Source: Citromicrobium bathyomarinum (lineage in GTDB: Bacteria > Pseudomonadota > Alphaproteobacteria > Sphingomonadales > Sphingomonadaceae). From it: a DNA stretch of 64,000 bases. The position numbers and the translations under genes were made by a program. The stretch is from assembly GCA_001306305.2 (NCBI GenBank), contig CP155577.1, positions 2,649,501 through 2,713,500 of the forward strand, in the 5' to 3' direction. Shown one piece after another: positions 8,323-20,544 of this stretch. Every line of letters begins with the position of its first letter. Position 1 is the stretch's first letter. The notes beneath the pieces are model-generated. The model saw only the letters and a program-made list of their open reading frames with translations, was not told where the DNA came from and did no database searches.

Positions 8323-9192
8323 ATCGTCGATCTTGTCAAAATCCTTGCGCTCGAGCCGGTCGATGCCGCGACCTTCGAAGGGCGCTCCGGCCCGGCCATG
8401 GGCCCGCGCCTGTTCGGCGGCCACGCCATTGCGCAGGCGCTGCTCGCAGCATCGGCGGTGGAGGATGGCGCCCGCCTGCCCCACTCCCTGCATGCCCATT
8501 TCCTGAAGGCCGGATCGAGCGCGCATCCCGTGCGCTACACCGTCACCCAGCTATCTTCCGGGCGCAGCTTCGCGGTGCGCCGGGTCGATGGCTTTCAGGA
8601 CGACCGGCTGATCTTCACCATGACCGTGTCGTTCCATGTTGAGGAGGCCGGCTTCGAGCACGCGGCACCAGCCCCCTTCCCGCTCGACATCGACGCCGCA
8701 CTGGGTGGCCTGAAAGCCTGGCGCGCAGGCAATACTCAGGCGGCGAGCGCTCCGATCGTCGAGCGGTTGCAGAAGCGCCCGATCGAGATCGTCCCGATCG
8801 ATCCGGGGCTGCTGTTCGGTTCCGAAGGACGCGAAGCGAAGACCGCGGTGTGGATGCGGATGCGCGAGCCGACCGGGGCGGACCCGCTGCTCCAGCGCGC
8901 GCTGCTTGGCTATGCGTCGGACATGATGTTCCTGCGCAACGCGCTGCTGCCGCATGGCATCCGGCCAGGGAGCGACACTATCCAGGCCGCCTCGCTCGAC
9001 CATGCGGTGTGGTTTCACGCGACGCCCGATTTCGACAAGTGGCACCTGTTCGCCACCGAGAGCCCGTGGGCAGGCCACGCGCGGGGCCTCAATCGCGGGC
9101 ATTTCTACGATCTCAATGGCCGGATGGTTGCCACCGTCGCGCAGGAGAGCCTGATGCGACCCAAAAGTGATGCACGAAAGGACTCTCAATGA
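8323..9192 (+). CDS. Acyl-CoA thioesterase II (TesB-like), probable AUC start
   Basis: A 289-residue double-hotdog thioesterase that releases free acid from acyl-CoA. It is close in length to E. coli TesB (286). Family blocks are seen in order: LALEPVDAATFEG, RLFGGHAIAQALLAA, SLHAHFLKAGS, and C-terminal SLDHAVWFH, GLNRGHFYDLNGRMVATVAQE, which holds the Asp, Ser/Thr and Gln of the active site. No ATG, GTG or TTG exists in frame upstream of the conserved N-terminus. The best ribosome-binding site, GGGGAGG at 8310-8316, is six bases before an ATC at 8323, taken here as the start. The first in-frame ATG (8399) would cut off 25 residues of the domain. The stop overlaps the next gene as ATGA. Confidence 0.85.
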   Translation: MVDLVKILALEPVDAATFEGRSGPAMGPRLFGGHAIAQALLAASAVEDGARLPHSLHAHFLKAGSSAHPVRYTVTQLSSGRSFAVRRVDGFQDDRLIFTMTVSFHVEEAGFEHAAPAPFPLDIDAALGGLKAWRAGNTQAASAPIVERLQKRPIEIVPIDPGLLFGSEGREAKTAVWMRMREPTGADPLLQRALLGYASDMMFLRNALLPHGIRPGSDTIQAASLDHAVWFHATPDFDKWHLFATESPWAGHARGLNRGHFYDLNGRMVATVAQESLMRPKSDARKDSQ

Positions 9193-9590
9193 GCACGTCC
9201 GAGCCCGCCCTCTTCACCTTCGTCAAACTGACGGTGGCGGATATCGACGCCGCGACCACCTTCTTCGAAAGCGGCTTCGGCCTGACCCATGCCGACACGG
9301 TCGACACACCGACCTTCCGCGAACACGTGATGACCGGCGCGAAGGGTTCGACGACGATCGTGCTGTTCCACTGGAAGGATGGCCGCGCGATCGACACCGG
9401 CAATGGCTACGGCCCGGTGGGCATGGTCTCGCGCGATCTCGATGCCGACCTGGCTCGCGCCCTCGCCGCGGGGGCGAAGCAGAAAGGCGAGACCGTTCAA
9501 TTCGGCCCCGCCCGCATCGCCTTCGTTCGCACGCCCGAGGGCCACGAGATCGAGATCATGCAGATGGGCACAGCAGCCACCGCAGGCTGA
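9189..9590 (+). CDS. Glyoxalase/VOC-fold protein
   Basis: A 133-residue single vicinal-oxygen-chelate domain. The beta-alpha-beta-beta-beta modules can be followed (FVKLTVADIDAATTFFES ... at the start; ARIAFVRTPEGHEIEIMQMG at the end), and the C-terminal Glu fits a metal ligand. Such proteins are lyases, isomerases, dioxygenases or epimerases; the sequence alone does not choose among them. Its start overlaps the thioesterase stop by 4 bp, so the two are translationally coupled and likely act in the same pathway, perhaps as an acyl-CoA epimerase or ring-cleavage step. Confidence 0.85.
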   Translation: MSTSEPALFTFVKLTVADIDAATTFFESGFGLTHADTVDTPTFREHVMTGAKGSTTIVLFHWKDGRAIDTGNGYGPVGMVSRDLDADLARALAAGAKQKGETVQFGPARIAFVRTPEGHEIEIMQMGTAATAG

Positions 9591-9593
9591 GGA

Positions 9594-9621
9594 GGAGCGC
9601 GGCGTCCAAGGGCCGCGCTCC
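9594..9621. terminator. Hairpin between convergent VOC and esterase genes
   Basis: Perfect 10-bp inverted repeat GGAGCGCGGC/GCCGCGCTCC with an 8-nt loop, lying 3 bp after the VOC stop. No clear T-run follows on either strand, so termination is likely but not certain. Confidence 0.5.
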
Positions 9622-9635
9622 CCAATCGCCAGGCC

Positions 9636-11261
9636 CTACAGCCCGCGCCCCTCGGGCAGCAGCCGCTGGAGCAGTTCGCGCTCTTCCCCGTCCGGGTCCT
9701 GCACCACCTGCGGATCGAGATCGAAGATCATCGTCGCCCGGGTGCGCGTATCATAAGTCGGCCATTGCGGCAGCGCAGGCGTGTTCGGATTGCCGGTACG
9801 CGCGAAAGCGATCCACGCATCGGCCATCAGGTCCGCCATCCGCTGCGTCTCCGCCGTGTCGGGTCCGGTATAGCTGGTCGAGCGCGCGACATTGTCGAAC
9901 ACGAAGGCGATATCGAGCGCGTGCGGCGTCTCCAGCCGCCCACCCTCGACCGGGGTCTTCCAGTCGAGCCGGTACATGTAGACTGGCGCTGCCTGCGCGC
10001 TCTTGCGCTCCGCCTGCAACAGCGCGGTACCGCGATAATTGCGGAAGGTCGCGACCTGGAAGAACACGTCGCTGGGATCGTAGTCCGGGTGCGCCGCGCG
10101 CATACCCGTGATGACCTCATCGACATCGGCATCGCCGGTGAAGGCCTTCAGCTTCGCGGGCAGCTGCTCCCAAGTCAGCGTGAAGTTCTCCGGGCTGCCG
10201 AGGCCGCCCTGCAGCCGCATCTCGTTGTTGTTGGTGCCGACCAGCAGCGGGATGTCGGCGCTCACCGGGTTGGCATCGGGTGCGTAAGGCTGGCGGGTCA
10301 GCGATCGGCCATCCACCACCGGGCGATAGAACGCGCCGCGGCTGCGCGACTTCATCATTGCGGCGATGAAGTCCTCGATCGGCATGGCAGCAAGTTCTTC
10401 GACACTGGAGGCACCGGCGGTGGCCATCAGATCCTTCGCCAGCGGCGTACCCACGCGCGGGGTGAAGCCTGAGAGCGACATCGAACCCGACTGCGCAATG
10501 GCGCGCTGGAACAGCCCGCGCGCACCCTCCATCGCCATCAGCGTGGAGACCTTGGCGGCACCGCCGGACTCGCCGAAGATCGTGACGTTACCGGCATCGC
10601 CGCCGATCGCGTCCGCATGGTCACGCACCCATTCGAGCGCCCTGACGATATCGAGACTGCCCAAGTTGCCGCTATCGGCATATTTCGGATCGTCGGTCAG
10701 CCCGCCGAGATAGGAATAGCCCAGCGCGTTCAGCCGATGGTTGAGCGTGACCACGACCACGTCGCCCCGCTCGGCCAGTCGCGACCCGTCGTAGCCATTG
10801 CTCGAGCCGGAACCGGTGACGTAGCCGCCGCCGTGCAGCCAGACCATGATCGGGCGCTTCTTCCCGTCGCCGAGGCCGCGCGTCCACACGTTGAGGAACA
10901 GGCAGTCTTCGCTGGTGCCGACCGTGTTCGCCCACGAGGCGAATACGGGCACGTCGGGCGAAGGGATCTGCGGGCATTCGCTGCCGAACCGGGTGGCCTC
11001 CAGCGGCTGCGACCACGGCTGCGGGTCCGCCGCGCGCTGGAAGCGTCGCCCCTCGGTGGATGCCGCGTAGCGAACGCCGCGGAAGACGTTGACCGTGCCG
11101 CTTGCGCCTTCGCGCGAGCCGACCACCGGGCCGTAACTGGTCCGAAGGAGCGGCGCGTTATTGGCCTGCGCAGCGGGCGCGTCTGCCCCCGTGGTCGCGC
11201 AGGCCGACAGCCCGAGCGCGGCGGCGGTGGCAAGGCCCGCCCAAAGTTTGCGGATCGTCAT
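9636..11261 (-). CDS. Lipoprotein type-B carboxylesterase
   Basis: A 541-residue type-B carboxylesterase anchored as a lipoprotein: the leader ends LSAC with Cys21 in a lipobox. Family motifs are FRGVRYA (60-66), the SEDCLFLNVW block (117-126), the oxyanion HGGG at about 143-146 and GESGG with nucleophile Ser232. Catalytic Glu and His regions (a late ETPHALDIAFVF stretch) are present. A good ribosome site (GAGGGAGAGGGG) precedes the ATG. It lies 18 bp after the DapA-like gene on the same strand, so both are one operon. It is the second of three esterases in the block and the only one predicted to be lipid-anchored. Confidence 0.93.
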   Translation of the reverse strand: MTIRKLWAGLATAAALGLSACATTGADAPAAQANNAPLLRTSYGPVVGSREGASGTVNVFRGVRYAASTEGRRFQRAADPQPWSQPLEATRFGSECPQIPSPDVPVFASWANTVGTSEDCLFLNVWTRGLGDGKKRPIMVWLHGGGYVTGSGSSNGYDGSRLAERGDVVVVTLNHRLNALGYSYLGGLTDDPKYADSGNLGSLDIVRALEWVRDHADAIGGDAGNVTIFGESGGAAKVSTLMAMEGARGLFQRAIAQSGSMSLSGFTPRVGTPLAKDLMATAGASSVEELAAMPIEDFIAAMMKSRSRGAFYRPVVDGRSLTRQPYAPDANPVSADIPLLVGTNNNEMRLQGGLGSPENFTLTWEQLPAKLKAFTGDADVDEVITGMRAAHPDYDPSDVFFQVATFRNYRGTALLQAERKSAQAAPVYMYRLDWKTPVEGGRLETPHALDIAFVFDNVARSTSYTGPDTAETQRMADLMADAWIAFARTGNPNTPALPQWPTYDTRTRATMIFDLDPQVVQDPDGEERELLQRLLPEGRGL

Positions 11262-11279
11262 TCCCCTCTCCCTCTTGTC

Positions 11280-12479
11280 TCAATCTTGCGAGTAATACGG
11301 CAGCGCGGTCAGGTCGGAGGCGCGCACGCCGCGCGCCCAGGCCGCGCGCCCGACCACGAATTGCTCTTCGGGCGCATCGGTCGGCTCCAGGCCCGACGCG
11401 CGGTAGGCCGCACGCATCGCGGCGCGCGCCCTGGCATCGAGCACGGGGATCGCTCCGTCCGGCGCGTGGGGATCATGCGGAAGCAGCCCGCCATTGCCGC
11501 CCGAGAGCCACTGATAATAGCGGTTGTGCTGCCACGGATGCCCGCCCGCGCGGATGACCGGAGCCTGCATCGCGAAGAAGTGCGACAGCGCAGGCTGTAT
11601 CTGCCGGGCCAGCGCATCGACCTGCGCCATGTCGCCTGCGGCAGAGGCGGCGAGCCAGCGGTTGCCGATTGGCTGCGCAGGGGTCTGCACTGCTTCGGCA
11701 TTCCATTGCCCGCTCCAGTTGATGTCGAAATGACGCGCCAGCAGCGGCAGGAAATCGAGATTGACCGGCCCCATCGACAGCCGGTCGCCCAGCCGCTGGC
11801 AGAGCTGCATGGTGGATGTCAGCGAGACCGGTTGCGAGATCTTCACCGCCACCACGTTGTCGAGGTCGGCAATCCGGTCGTACACGTCGAGCGGCTGGCC
11901 TGCTGGGCCAAGCGCCGGAAACGCGCGCCGCCCGGTTGCGGCATAGAGCATGACCGGAAGCTGCGTGGCGGTGATCCGCTGCGCCATCAGATCGTGCAGC
12001 TGGGCCGCGCTGCTATCGGCTGGAAAAGTCGAGGCGAGCAGCACCAGCTGTGTCCCCAGTTCCTCCAGCGCGCCAAGCAGGCGGAGGTCCGACTCCACCT
12101 TGCCGCTGGCGATGATGCCGTGGACCGGCAGATCATCGCCCGCCTCGTCGATCAGGATGCGATGGAACTGCATCCACCGTGGATCGCCGGGGAGCGTCCA
12201 GTTGATCATCGGCAGCGTGCCCGAGAACCCCTGCGCGATCGCATGGCGCACATCGTGGCGGATCGCGTCCTCGTCCAGCGTGCGCCCGTCCTCGCGGAAG
12301 GTCGGCAGGAACAGGTTCATCAACCCGCGCAGATGCGCCTTCGCCCACACCCGCTGGGGCGAATCCGCTCTGGGCGCGAGCCGGTCGCCAGCCGGATGCT
12401 GCGCACGCAAGGTCGACGCCGCCATCAGCGCAGCCGCCCCTGCAAGCGCGCTTCGCCGCGTGATGCGCAATCGCTCCAA
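11280..12479 (-). CDS. Exported DapA/NanA-family (dihydrodipicolinate synthase-like) protein
   Basis: A class-I aldolase-fold protein with a leader peptide. The mature part follows the DapA TIM barrel: LPTF near the start, the Tyr of VMLYAATGR and the Schiff-base Lys of VVAVKISQP, equivalent to Tyr133 and Lys161 of DapA (here about residues 179 and 213). The family cleaves or condenses pyruvate with aldehydes, or acts as hydratase-aldolase in aromatic degradation. The N-terminus ITRRSALAGAAALMAAS looks like a twin-arginine signal, unusual for this cytoplasmic family. A TTG start at 12479 is chosen because GGGAGAGG lies 9 bases upstream; a GTG at 12509 is the alternative. It is first in an operon with the lipoprotein esterase. 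Confidence 0.82.
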   Translation of the reverse strand: MERLRITRRSALAGAAALMAASTLRAQHPAGDRLAPRADSPQRVWAKAHLRGLMNLFLPTFREDGRTLDEDAIRHDVRHAIAQGFSGTLPMINWTLPGDPRWMQFHRILIDEAGDDLPVHGIIASGKVESDLRLLGALEELGTQLVLLASTFPADSSAAQLHDLMAQRITATQLPVMLYAATGRRAFPALGPAGQPLDVYDRIADLDNVVAVKISQPVSLTSTMQLCQRLGDRLSMGPVNLDFLPLLARHFDINWSGQWNAEAVQTPAQPIGNRWLAASAAGDMAQVDALARQIQPALSHFFAMQAPVIRAGGHPWQHNRYYQWLSGGNGGLLPHDPHAPDGAIPVLDARARAAMRAAYRASGLEPTDAPEEQFVVGRAAWARGVRASDLTALPYYSQD

Positions 12480-12652
12480 ATCCCGCCTCTCCCACTCATC
12501 GAACCGCACACATCAAGGAACCCGGCATTTGAACGAAAACCATTCGCCCACCTTAACCGGACCTCATAGGCATACCGCATTTACGAAAAGGGCTTAACAC
12601 GCAAGTTCAATTGGTTCTAGTGTCAGCGCAAACGACAAAGGGAGACTCGGGG

Positions 12653-14236
12653 ATGATGACGCGGCGACAGACACTCGGATCGGCACTCGCGCTCGGCGCT
12701 ACCGCCATGGCGCGGCCAGCATTCGCGGCGGGCATGTTCCCGATCGTGGAGACGGCGCAGGGCAAGCTGCGCGGGCTGGAATCGGGCGGGGTCTCGATCT
12801 TCCGGGGCGTGAGCTATGCTGCCGACACGAGCGGCGCGAACCGCTTCATGCCGCCGCAGCCGGTCGAACCATGGGCGGGCGTGCGCGATGCGCTGCACTG
12901 GACCGACGTCGCCCCGCAGATCCCGGGCGACCGCCGCCATACCTATGCCGACCTGATCATGGTCGATCGCAATCCCTCGGGCATGGGGGAGGACAACCTG
13001 TCGCTCAACCTGTGGTCGCCCGGGCTCGATCCCAATGCGAAGAAGCCGGTGATCGTCGTGCTGCACGGGGGCGGGTTCTACTCCGGCTCGGGCAACTCGG
13101 TCGGCATGGACGGAGAAGCGATGGCGCGCTTCACCGACAGCGTGGTGATCGCGATCAACCATCGCCTCGGCGCGTTCGGCTTCCTCCACCTCGCCGAGTT
13201 CGGCGGCGAGGAGTTCGCCACTTCGGGCACGGTGGGGATGCAGGACATCGTCGCCGCGCTGGGCTGGGTGCGCGAGAACGTGGCAGCCTTCGGCGGCGAT
13301 CCAAGCCGCGTGCTGGTCTACGGCCAGTCGGGCGGCGGCGCGAAGACGAGCGTGCTGATGGCGATGCCCGGCGGCAAGGGCCTGTTCCACCGCGCGGGCG
13401 TGATGAGCGGCTCGGCGCTGCGGATGATGCCGCCCGAAATGGCGAGCGCGACCGCGAAACGGCTGATGGACGCGCTGGAGATAGCACCCGCCGACTTCCG
13501 CAAGCTGCAGGAGGTGCCGTGGACCGTCCTCCTCGAAACGCAGGCCAAGCTGGAGGCCGCCGACCGCGCCAAGGGCGAAGCGCCGCGATCCTTCGCGCCC
13601 GTCGTCGACGGGATCGCCCTGCCCCGCCACCCGTGGGACCCGGACGCGCCCGATGTATCCAGTGACGTGCCGATGATTGTGTCCTCCGTACTCGACGAGC
13701 GCGCCTACCGCATGGGCGACTTCGCGATGGACGAGGCGCGCCTGACGCAGTTCGCCCGTAAGCACCTGGGTGACAGGGCCGCCGAAGCGGTCGCCGCCTA
13801 TCGGGCCGAAGACCCGGACGCCCCGCCCTTCCTGCTCGCCGCGCGGCTCGAATCCGACCTCACCTTCCGCAAGTCGGCCTTCGCGCAGGCCGAACTCAAG
13901 GCGAAGCAGGGCGGCGCGCCGGTCTGGACCTATCTGTGGACCCAGCCGAGCCCGGCGGCGGACGGCCGCTTCGGCGCGGTCCACGGGATCGACGTCGCGC
14001 CCAGCCTGTACAACACGCGCGGCGCGCTCAACGGATCGAGCAAGGAGGCCAACACGCTCGCCGCAGCCATCGCGTCGAGCTGGGCCGCGTTCGCTGCCAA
14101 TGGCGACCCGAACAACGAGCGCATTCCCGAATGGAAGCCCTACTCCCCGCCCGAGCGCACGACGCTGATCTTCGACGAAGACCTCCGGGTGGAGAGCGAT
14201 CCGCGCGCCAGCTTCCGCCAATACTGGAAGCCCTGA
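12653..14236 (+). CDS. Tat-type exported type-B carboxylesterase
   Basis: A 527-residue type-B carboxylesterase. The ATG at 12653 follows GGGAG at 8 bp and opens MMTRRQTLGSALALGATAMA, a twin-arginine-like leader ending near AFAAG. Motifs are FRGVSYA (50-56), GEDNLSLNLW (112-121), oxyanion HGGG (138-141), nucleophile GQSGGG with Ser226, and the late AVHGIDVAPSLY block holding the likely catalytic His. Divergent from the DapA-like gene across 173 bp. It is the third esterase of the block; its nucleophile elbow (GQSGG) differs from the other two (GQSAG and GESGG), so the three are diverged paralogues rather than recent duplicates. Confidence 0.93.
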   Translation: MMTRRQTLGSALALGATAMARPAFAAGMFPIVETAQGKLRGLESGGVSIFRGVSYAADTSGANRFMPPQPVEPWAGVRDALHWTDVAPQIPGDRRHTYADLIMVDRNPSGMGEDNLSLNLWSPGLDPNAKKPVIVVLHGGGFYSGSGNSVGMDGEAMARFTDSVVIAINHRLGAFGFLHLAEFGGEEFATSGTVGMQDIVAALGWVRENVAAFGGDPSRVLVYGQSGGGAKTSVLMAMPGGKGLFHRAGVMSGSALRMMPPEMASATAKRLMDALEIAPADFRKLQEVPWTVLLETQAKLEAADRAKGEAPRSFAPVVDGIALPRHPWDPDAPDVSSDVPMIVSSVLDERAYRMGDFAMDEARLTQFARKHLGDRAAEAVAAYRAEDPDAPPFLLAARLESDLTFRKSAFAQAELKAKQGGAPVWTYLWTQPSPAADGRFGAVHGIDVAPSLYNTRGALNGSSKEANTLAAAIASSWAAFAANGDPNNERIPEWKPYSPPERTTLIFDEDLRVESDPRASFRQYWKP

Positions 14237-14243
14237 AGCCCTT

Positions 14244-14372
14244 AGCCTGACACACCTGACACACTGTCCAGGGGAGAGAAAACTGCCTCTCCCCACGGGC
14301 AGGCCCGGGAACCCTGGCGGAATGTCAAAGGGCAGTTTCGGCTCTAGCGCGACGAGGCGATGTAGGACAGCG
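14244..14372 (-). repeat. 129-bp structured dispersed element, copy B (inverted)
   Basis: Inverted relative of the element at 3641-3769. Read on the minus strand it begins CGCTGTCCTACA and ends CTGGACAG plus two tandem TGTGTCAGG units; on the plus strand the latter appear as CCTGACACA twice at 14246-14263. A strong hairpin, GGGGAGAG/CTCTCCCC with an 8-nt loop, lies at 14271-14294. It occupies most of the gap between the convergent esterase and acetyl-CoA synthetase genes and could also serve there as a transcription stop. Confidence 0.75.
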
Positions 14373-14419
14373 TCCCACCCCGCCCGGAGGCAAACTAGCC
14401 GGCCTCGATCGTCAGGCCA

Positions 14420-16692
<2,273 letters not shown>

Positions 16693-16696
<4 letters not shown>

Positions 16697-17727
16697 TGGG
16701 TCATGTCGAGGACGACGCGCCCTTCGATCTGGCCCTGCCGCATCCGGTCGAACACCGCATTGATGTCGTCCAGACCGGCGGTCGAAATCGTCGCCTTGAC
16801 CTTGCCATCGGCGGCGAAGTCGAGCGATTCCTGAAGGTCCAGCCGCGTGCCCACGATCGAGCCGCGCACGGTGATGCCGTTCAGCACCATGCCGAAGATG
16901 TTGAGCGGGAAATCGCCCGGCGGCAACCCGTTGAGCGCCACGGTGCCGCCGCGCCCGATCATGCCGACCGCCTGCTCGAACGCTTTTTCGCTCACCGCCG
17001 TCACCAGCGCGCCGCGCGCACCGCCGCCGGTCAGCCGCTTGACCACCGCCGCAGGGTCCGCCTCGGTGCGGGCGTTGACCGTCTCCACCGCGCCGAGCCT
17101 GCGGGCAAGGTCGAGCTTGGCATCGTCGACATCCACCGCGACCACGTTAAGCCCCATCGCGACCGCATACTGCACTGCCATGTGGCCCAGCCCGCCGATA
17201 CCGGAGATCACCACCGCATCGCCCGGCTTGGTCTCGGTCATCTTCAGGCCCTTGTAGACCGTCACGCCCGCGCACAGCACCGGCGCGATCTCGTTGAAGC
17301 CGACATTGTCGGGCAGGTGGCCGACATAGTTGGGGTCGGCCAGAACATAGTCAGCGAACCCGCCGTTGACCGAATAGCCGGTGTTGAGCTGGCTCTCGCA
17401 CAGCGTCTCCCACCCGCCGAGGCAGTGGGTGCAGTGGCCGCAGGCGGTGTAGAGCCAGGGCACGCCGACCCGGTCGCCTTCCTTCACATGGGTGACGCCC
17501 TTGCCCACGGCAGAGACGAAACCCACGCCTTCATGGCCCGGAATGAACGGCGGCTCGGGCTTCACCGGCCAATCGCCTTCGGCGGCATGCAGATCGGTGT
17601 GGCACACGCCCGAGGCCTGAATGGCGACCTGGATCATGCCCGGCGCAACTTCGGGCACCGGCACTTCCTCGATCCGCAGCGGTTCGCCAAAGGCGCGGAC
17701 GACCGCGGCTTTCATGGTCTTGCTCAT
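16693..17727 (-). CDS. adhP: Zinc alcohol dehydrogenase (AdhP-type)
   Basis: A 344-residue medium-chain NAD-dependent alcohol dehydrogenase oxidising short primary alcohols to aldehydes. Catalytic zinc ligands are Cys42 (GVCHTD) and His65 (GHEGVG). The structural zinc site is Cys96, Cys99, Cys102 and Cys110. The Rossmann motif is [13 protein letters not shown]. Length and motifs fit the bacterial AdhP/AdhA group with ethanol-range substrates. It lies 88 bp after aldB and overlaps the DUF779-Acs gene, completing an alcohol-to-acetyl-CoA operon. Confidence 0.93.
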
Positions 17728-17815
17728 GGCAATTCTCCTGAGTCTTCACTTTCTGGAGGGCGCTGCGAAGGGCATGCGTCGCAGCGCCCGAGGGGGGGAG
17801 GGAGAGGGAAGCGCC

Positions 17816-19336
<1,521 letters not shown>

Positions 19337-19436
19337 CAGTTGATCCTCTCGAATTTGCCGGGTGCTCCCGGTCGTGAGGATGATGGTTCCTTGAAAAGGC
19401 CCCGCTGCAAAGGGCGGGGGGGCGGATCGTCGGCGC

Positions 19437-19460
19437 AACTGTCTCGCTATCGAGACAGTT
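19437..19460. promoter_or_regulatory. Perfect palindrome upstream of aldB (probable activator site)
   Basis: A 10-bp perfect inverted repeat AACTGTCTCG-ctat-CGAGACAGTT lies 100 bp upstream of aldB and just after the regulator stop. TGTCTCG-N4-CGAGACA has the symmetry and distance of an upstream activating site for Fis-type regulators. A hairpin terminator for the regulator gene is possible, but no T-run follows on the minus strand. I saw no convincing -24/-12 sigma-54 promoter. Confidence 0.5.
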
Positions 19461-19475
19461 CTGGAGCAAGCTGTG

Positions 19476-20441
19476 TCAGCCGCGTGCCAGCCCCACCTTT
19501 TCCATCCGCCGATACAGCGTCGCACGCCCGATGCCGAGCGCCTTTGCCGCCCGTGTGGCATTGCCATCGGCCTGCGCCAGCGCGCGCCGCAGCACCGCAC
19601 GCTCCGAGTCGCGGAACGATGCGGAGTCCTCTCCGCCGAGGATCTCCGCCGCGCTGCGCGATCCGGTCAGGCAGTCGTCCGACAGGTTGAGGCGATGGCG
19701 TGCGGCATAGGTCGCGCCGATCACCAGATCGTCCCGGTCGACCGCCAGCAACGCCGCATCGCCGCCCGGCAGGTTGGCATCGATGATCCGGTGCCCTTCG
19801 AAGAACTTGCGGAACACGCCGCTTTCGATCCTGCGCGCGGCATCCTGCACGATCTTCTGGACCAGCGCGCCCATCGCCGCGCTGTGATCGTCGCGGCAAT
19901 TGGAGATGTCGAGCGCGCCCACCAGCCGTCCCGCCGCATCGCGCACCGGCGCGTCCATGCAGCTGATGCCGATATTGCGGGAGGCGAAATGTTCGTCGCG
20001 GTGGATCGTGACCGGCCGCCCTTCGACAAGACAGGTGCCGATCCCGTTGGTCCCTTCGCGGCTTTCGCTCCACACGCCGCCCGGCGTCAGCCCGACCTGG
20101 TCGAACATTGCCCGGTCGCCCGTCTGGCTTCGCGATTCGAGGATGACACCGTCCTTGTCCGACAGCATGACCGCGCAGCCGGTGGCGGCGACGGTCTGGA
20201 ACAGCTGGTCGAGCAGCGGCCGCGCCACCTCCAGCATCAGGCCGTGGCGTTCGCGCCGCTGCGTAAGCTCGCTGCCGGAAACAAGTTCCCGCCCCTGATC
20301 GGCCCCCGCATCGAGCCCGTACTTGAGGCCCGAACGACACCAGCTGGCCGCAACAAACGATTGCGCGGCGCTGGAAGAAGAGTGCAGGACCTTCTCGACC
20401 GAGTCTTCGTGCTCGACTGCCATGGCGCACACGTACCGCAT
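19476..20441 (-). CDS. AcoR-like GAF-Fis regulator without AAA+ domain
   Basis: A 321-residue regulator. The N-terminal part and GAF-like sensor resemble AcoR ([44 protein letters not shown], and later GALDISN). The C-terminus is a Fis-type helix-turn-helix ([17 protein letters not shown]). The roughly 230-residue sigma-54-interacting AAA+ module of AcoR (with GAFTGA) is absent, so the protein is half the usual length and cannot remodel sigma-54 polymerase by itself. It sits upstream of aldB-adhP-acs on the same strand and presumably senses an alcohol or aldehyde and binds the palindrome at 19437-19460. The ATG at 20441 has only a weak ribosome site; ATG 20423 is an alternative. A small palindrome, ATGAC-gtt-GTCAT, lies at 20462-20474 upstream. 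Confidence 0.85.
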   Translation of the reverse strand: MRYVCAMAVEHEDSVEKVLHSSSSAAQSFVAASWCRSGLKYGLDAGADQGRELVSGSELTQRRERHGLMLEVARPLLDQLFQTVAATGCAVMLSDKDGVILESRSQTGDRAMFDQVGLTPGGVWSESREGTNGIGTCLVEGRPVTIHRDEHFASRNIGISCMDAPVRDAAGRLVGALDISNCRDDHSAAMGALVQKIVQDAARRIESGVFRKFFEGHRIIDANLPGGDAALLAVDRDDLVIGATYAARHRLNLSDDCLTGSRSAAEILGGEDSASFRDSERAVLRRALAQADGNATRAAKALGIGRATLYRRMEKVGLARG

Positions 20442-20544
20442 TTCGATCGCCTTGGCGACTTATGACGTTGTCATGAACCTCGGATAGGGCGGAGGAATGG
20501 GGTTCGAGTGCGCCCCCATATCTTCATGGTGCCGCTGCCCCTAC

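Noticed and set aside
8298-8642. ATG at 8298 as start of the thioesterase through a frameshift
   Set aside because: That frame gives Arg/Pro-rich sequence with no TesB similarity, and the TesB frame is intact from 8323 onward, so no frameshift is needed.
3641-14372. Composite transposon bounded by the two 129-bp elements
   Set aside because: No transposase or resolvase is present between or beside them and no target duplications were seen; only a dispersed-repeat reading is supported.
19337-19436. Sigma-54 promoter upstream of aldB
   Set aside because: A TTTGC resembling the -12 element exists, but the matching -24 GG element is not present at the right spacing.
20497-20519. ATGGGG/CCCCAT hairpin as terminator upstream of the autotransporter 3' end
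   Set aside because: Only 6-bp arms, a large loop and no T-run, and it lies on the wrong side of the autotransporter stop (20545) to be confident; could be chance in GC-rich DNA.
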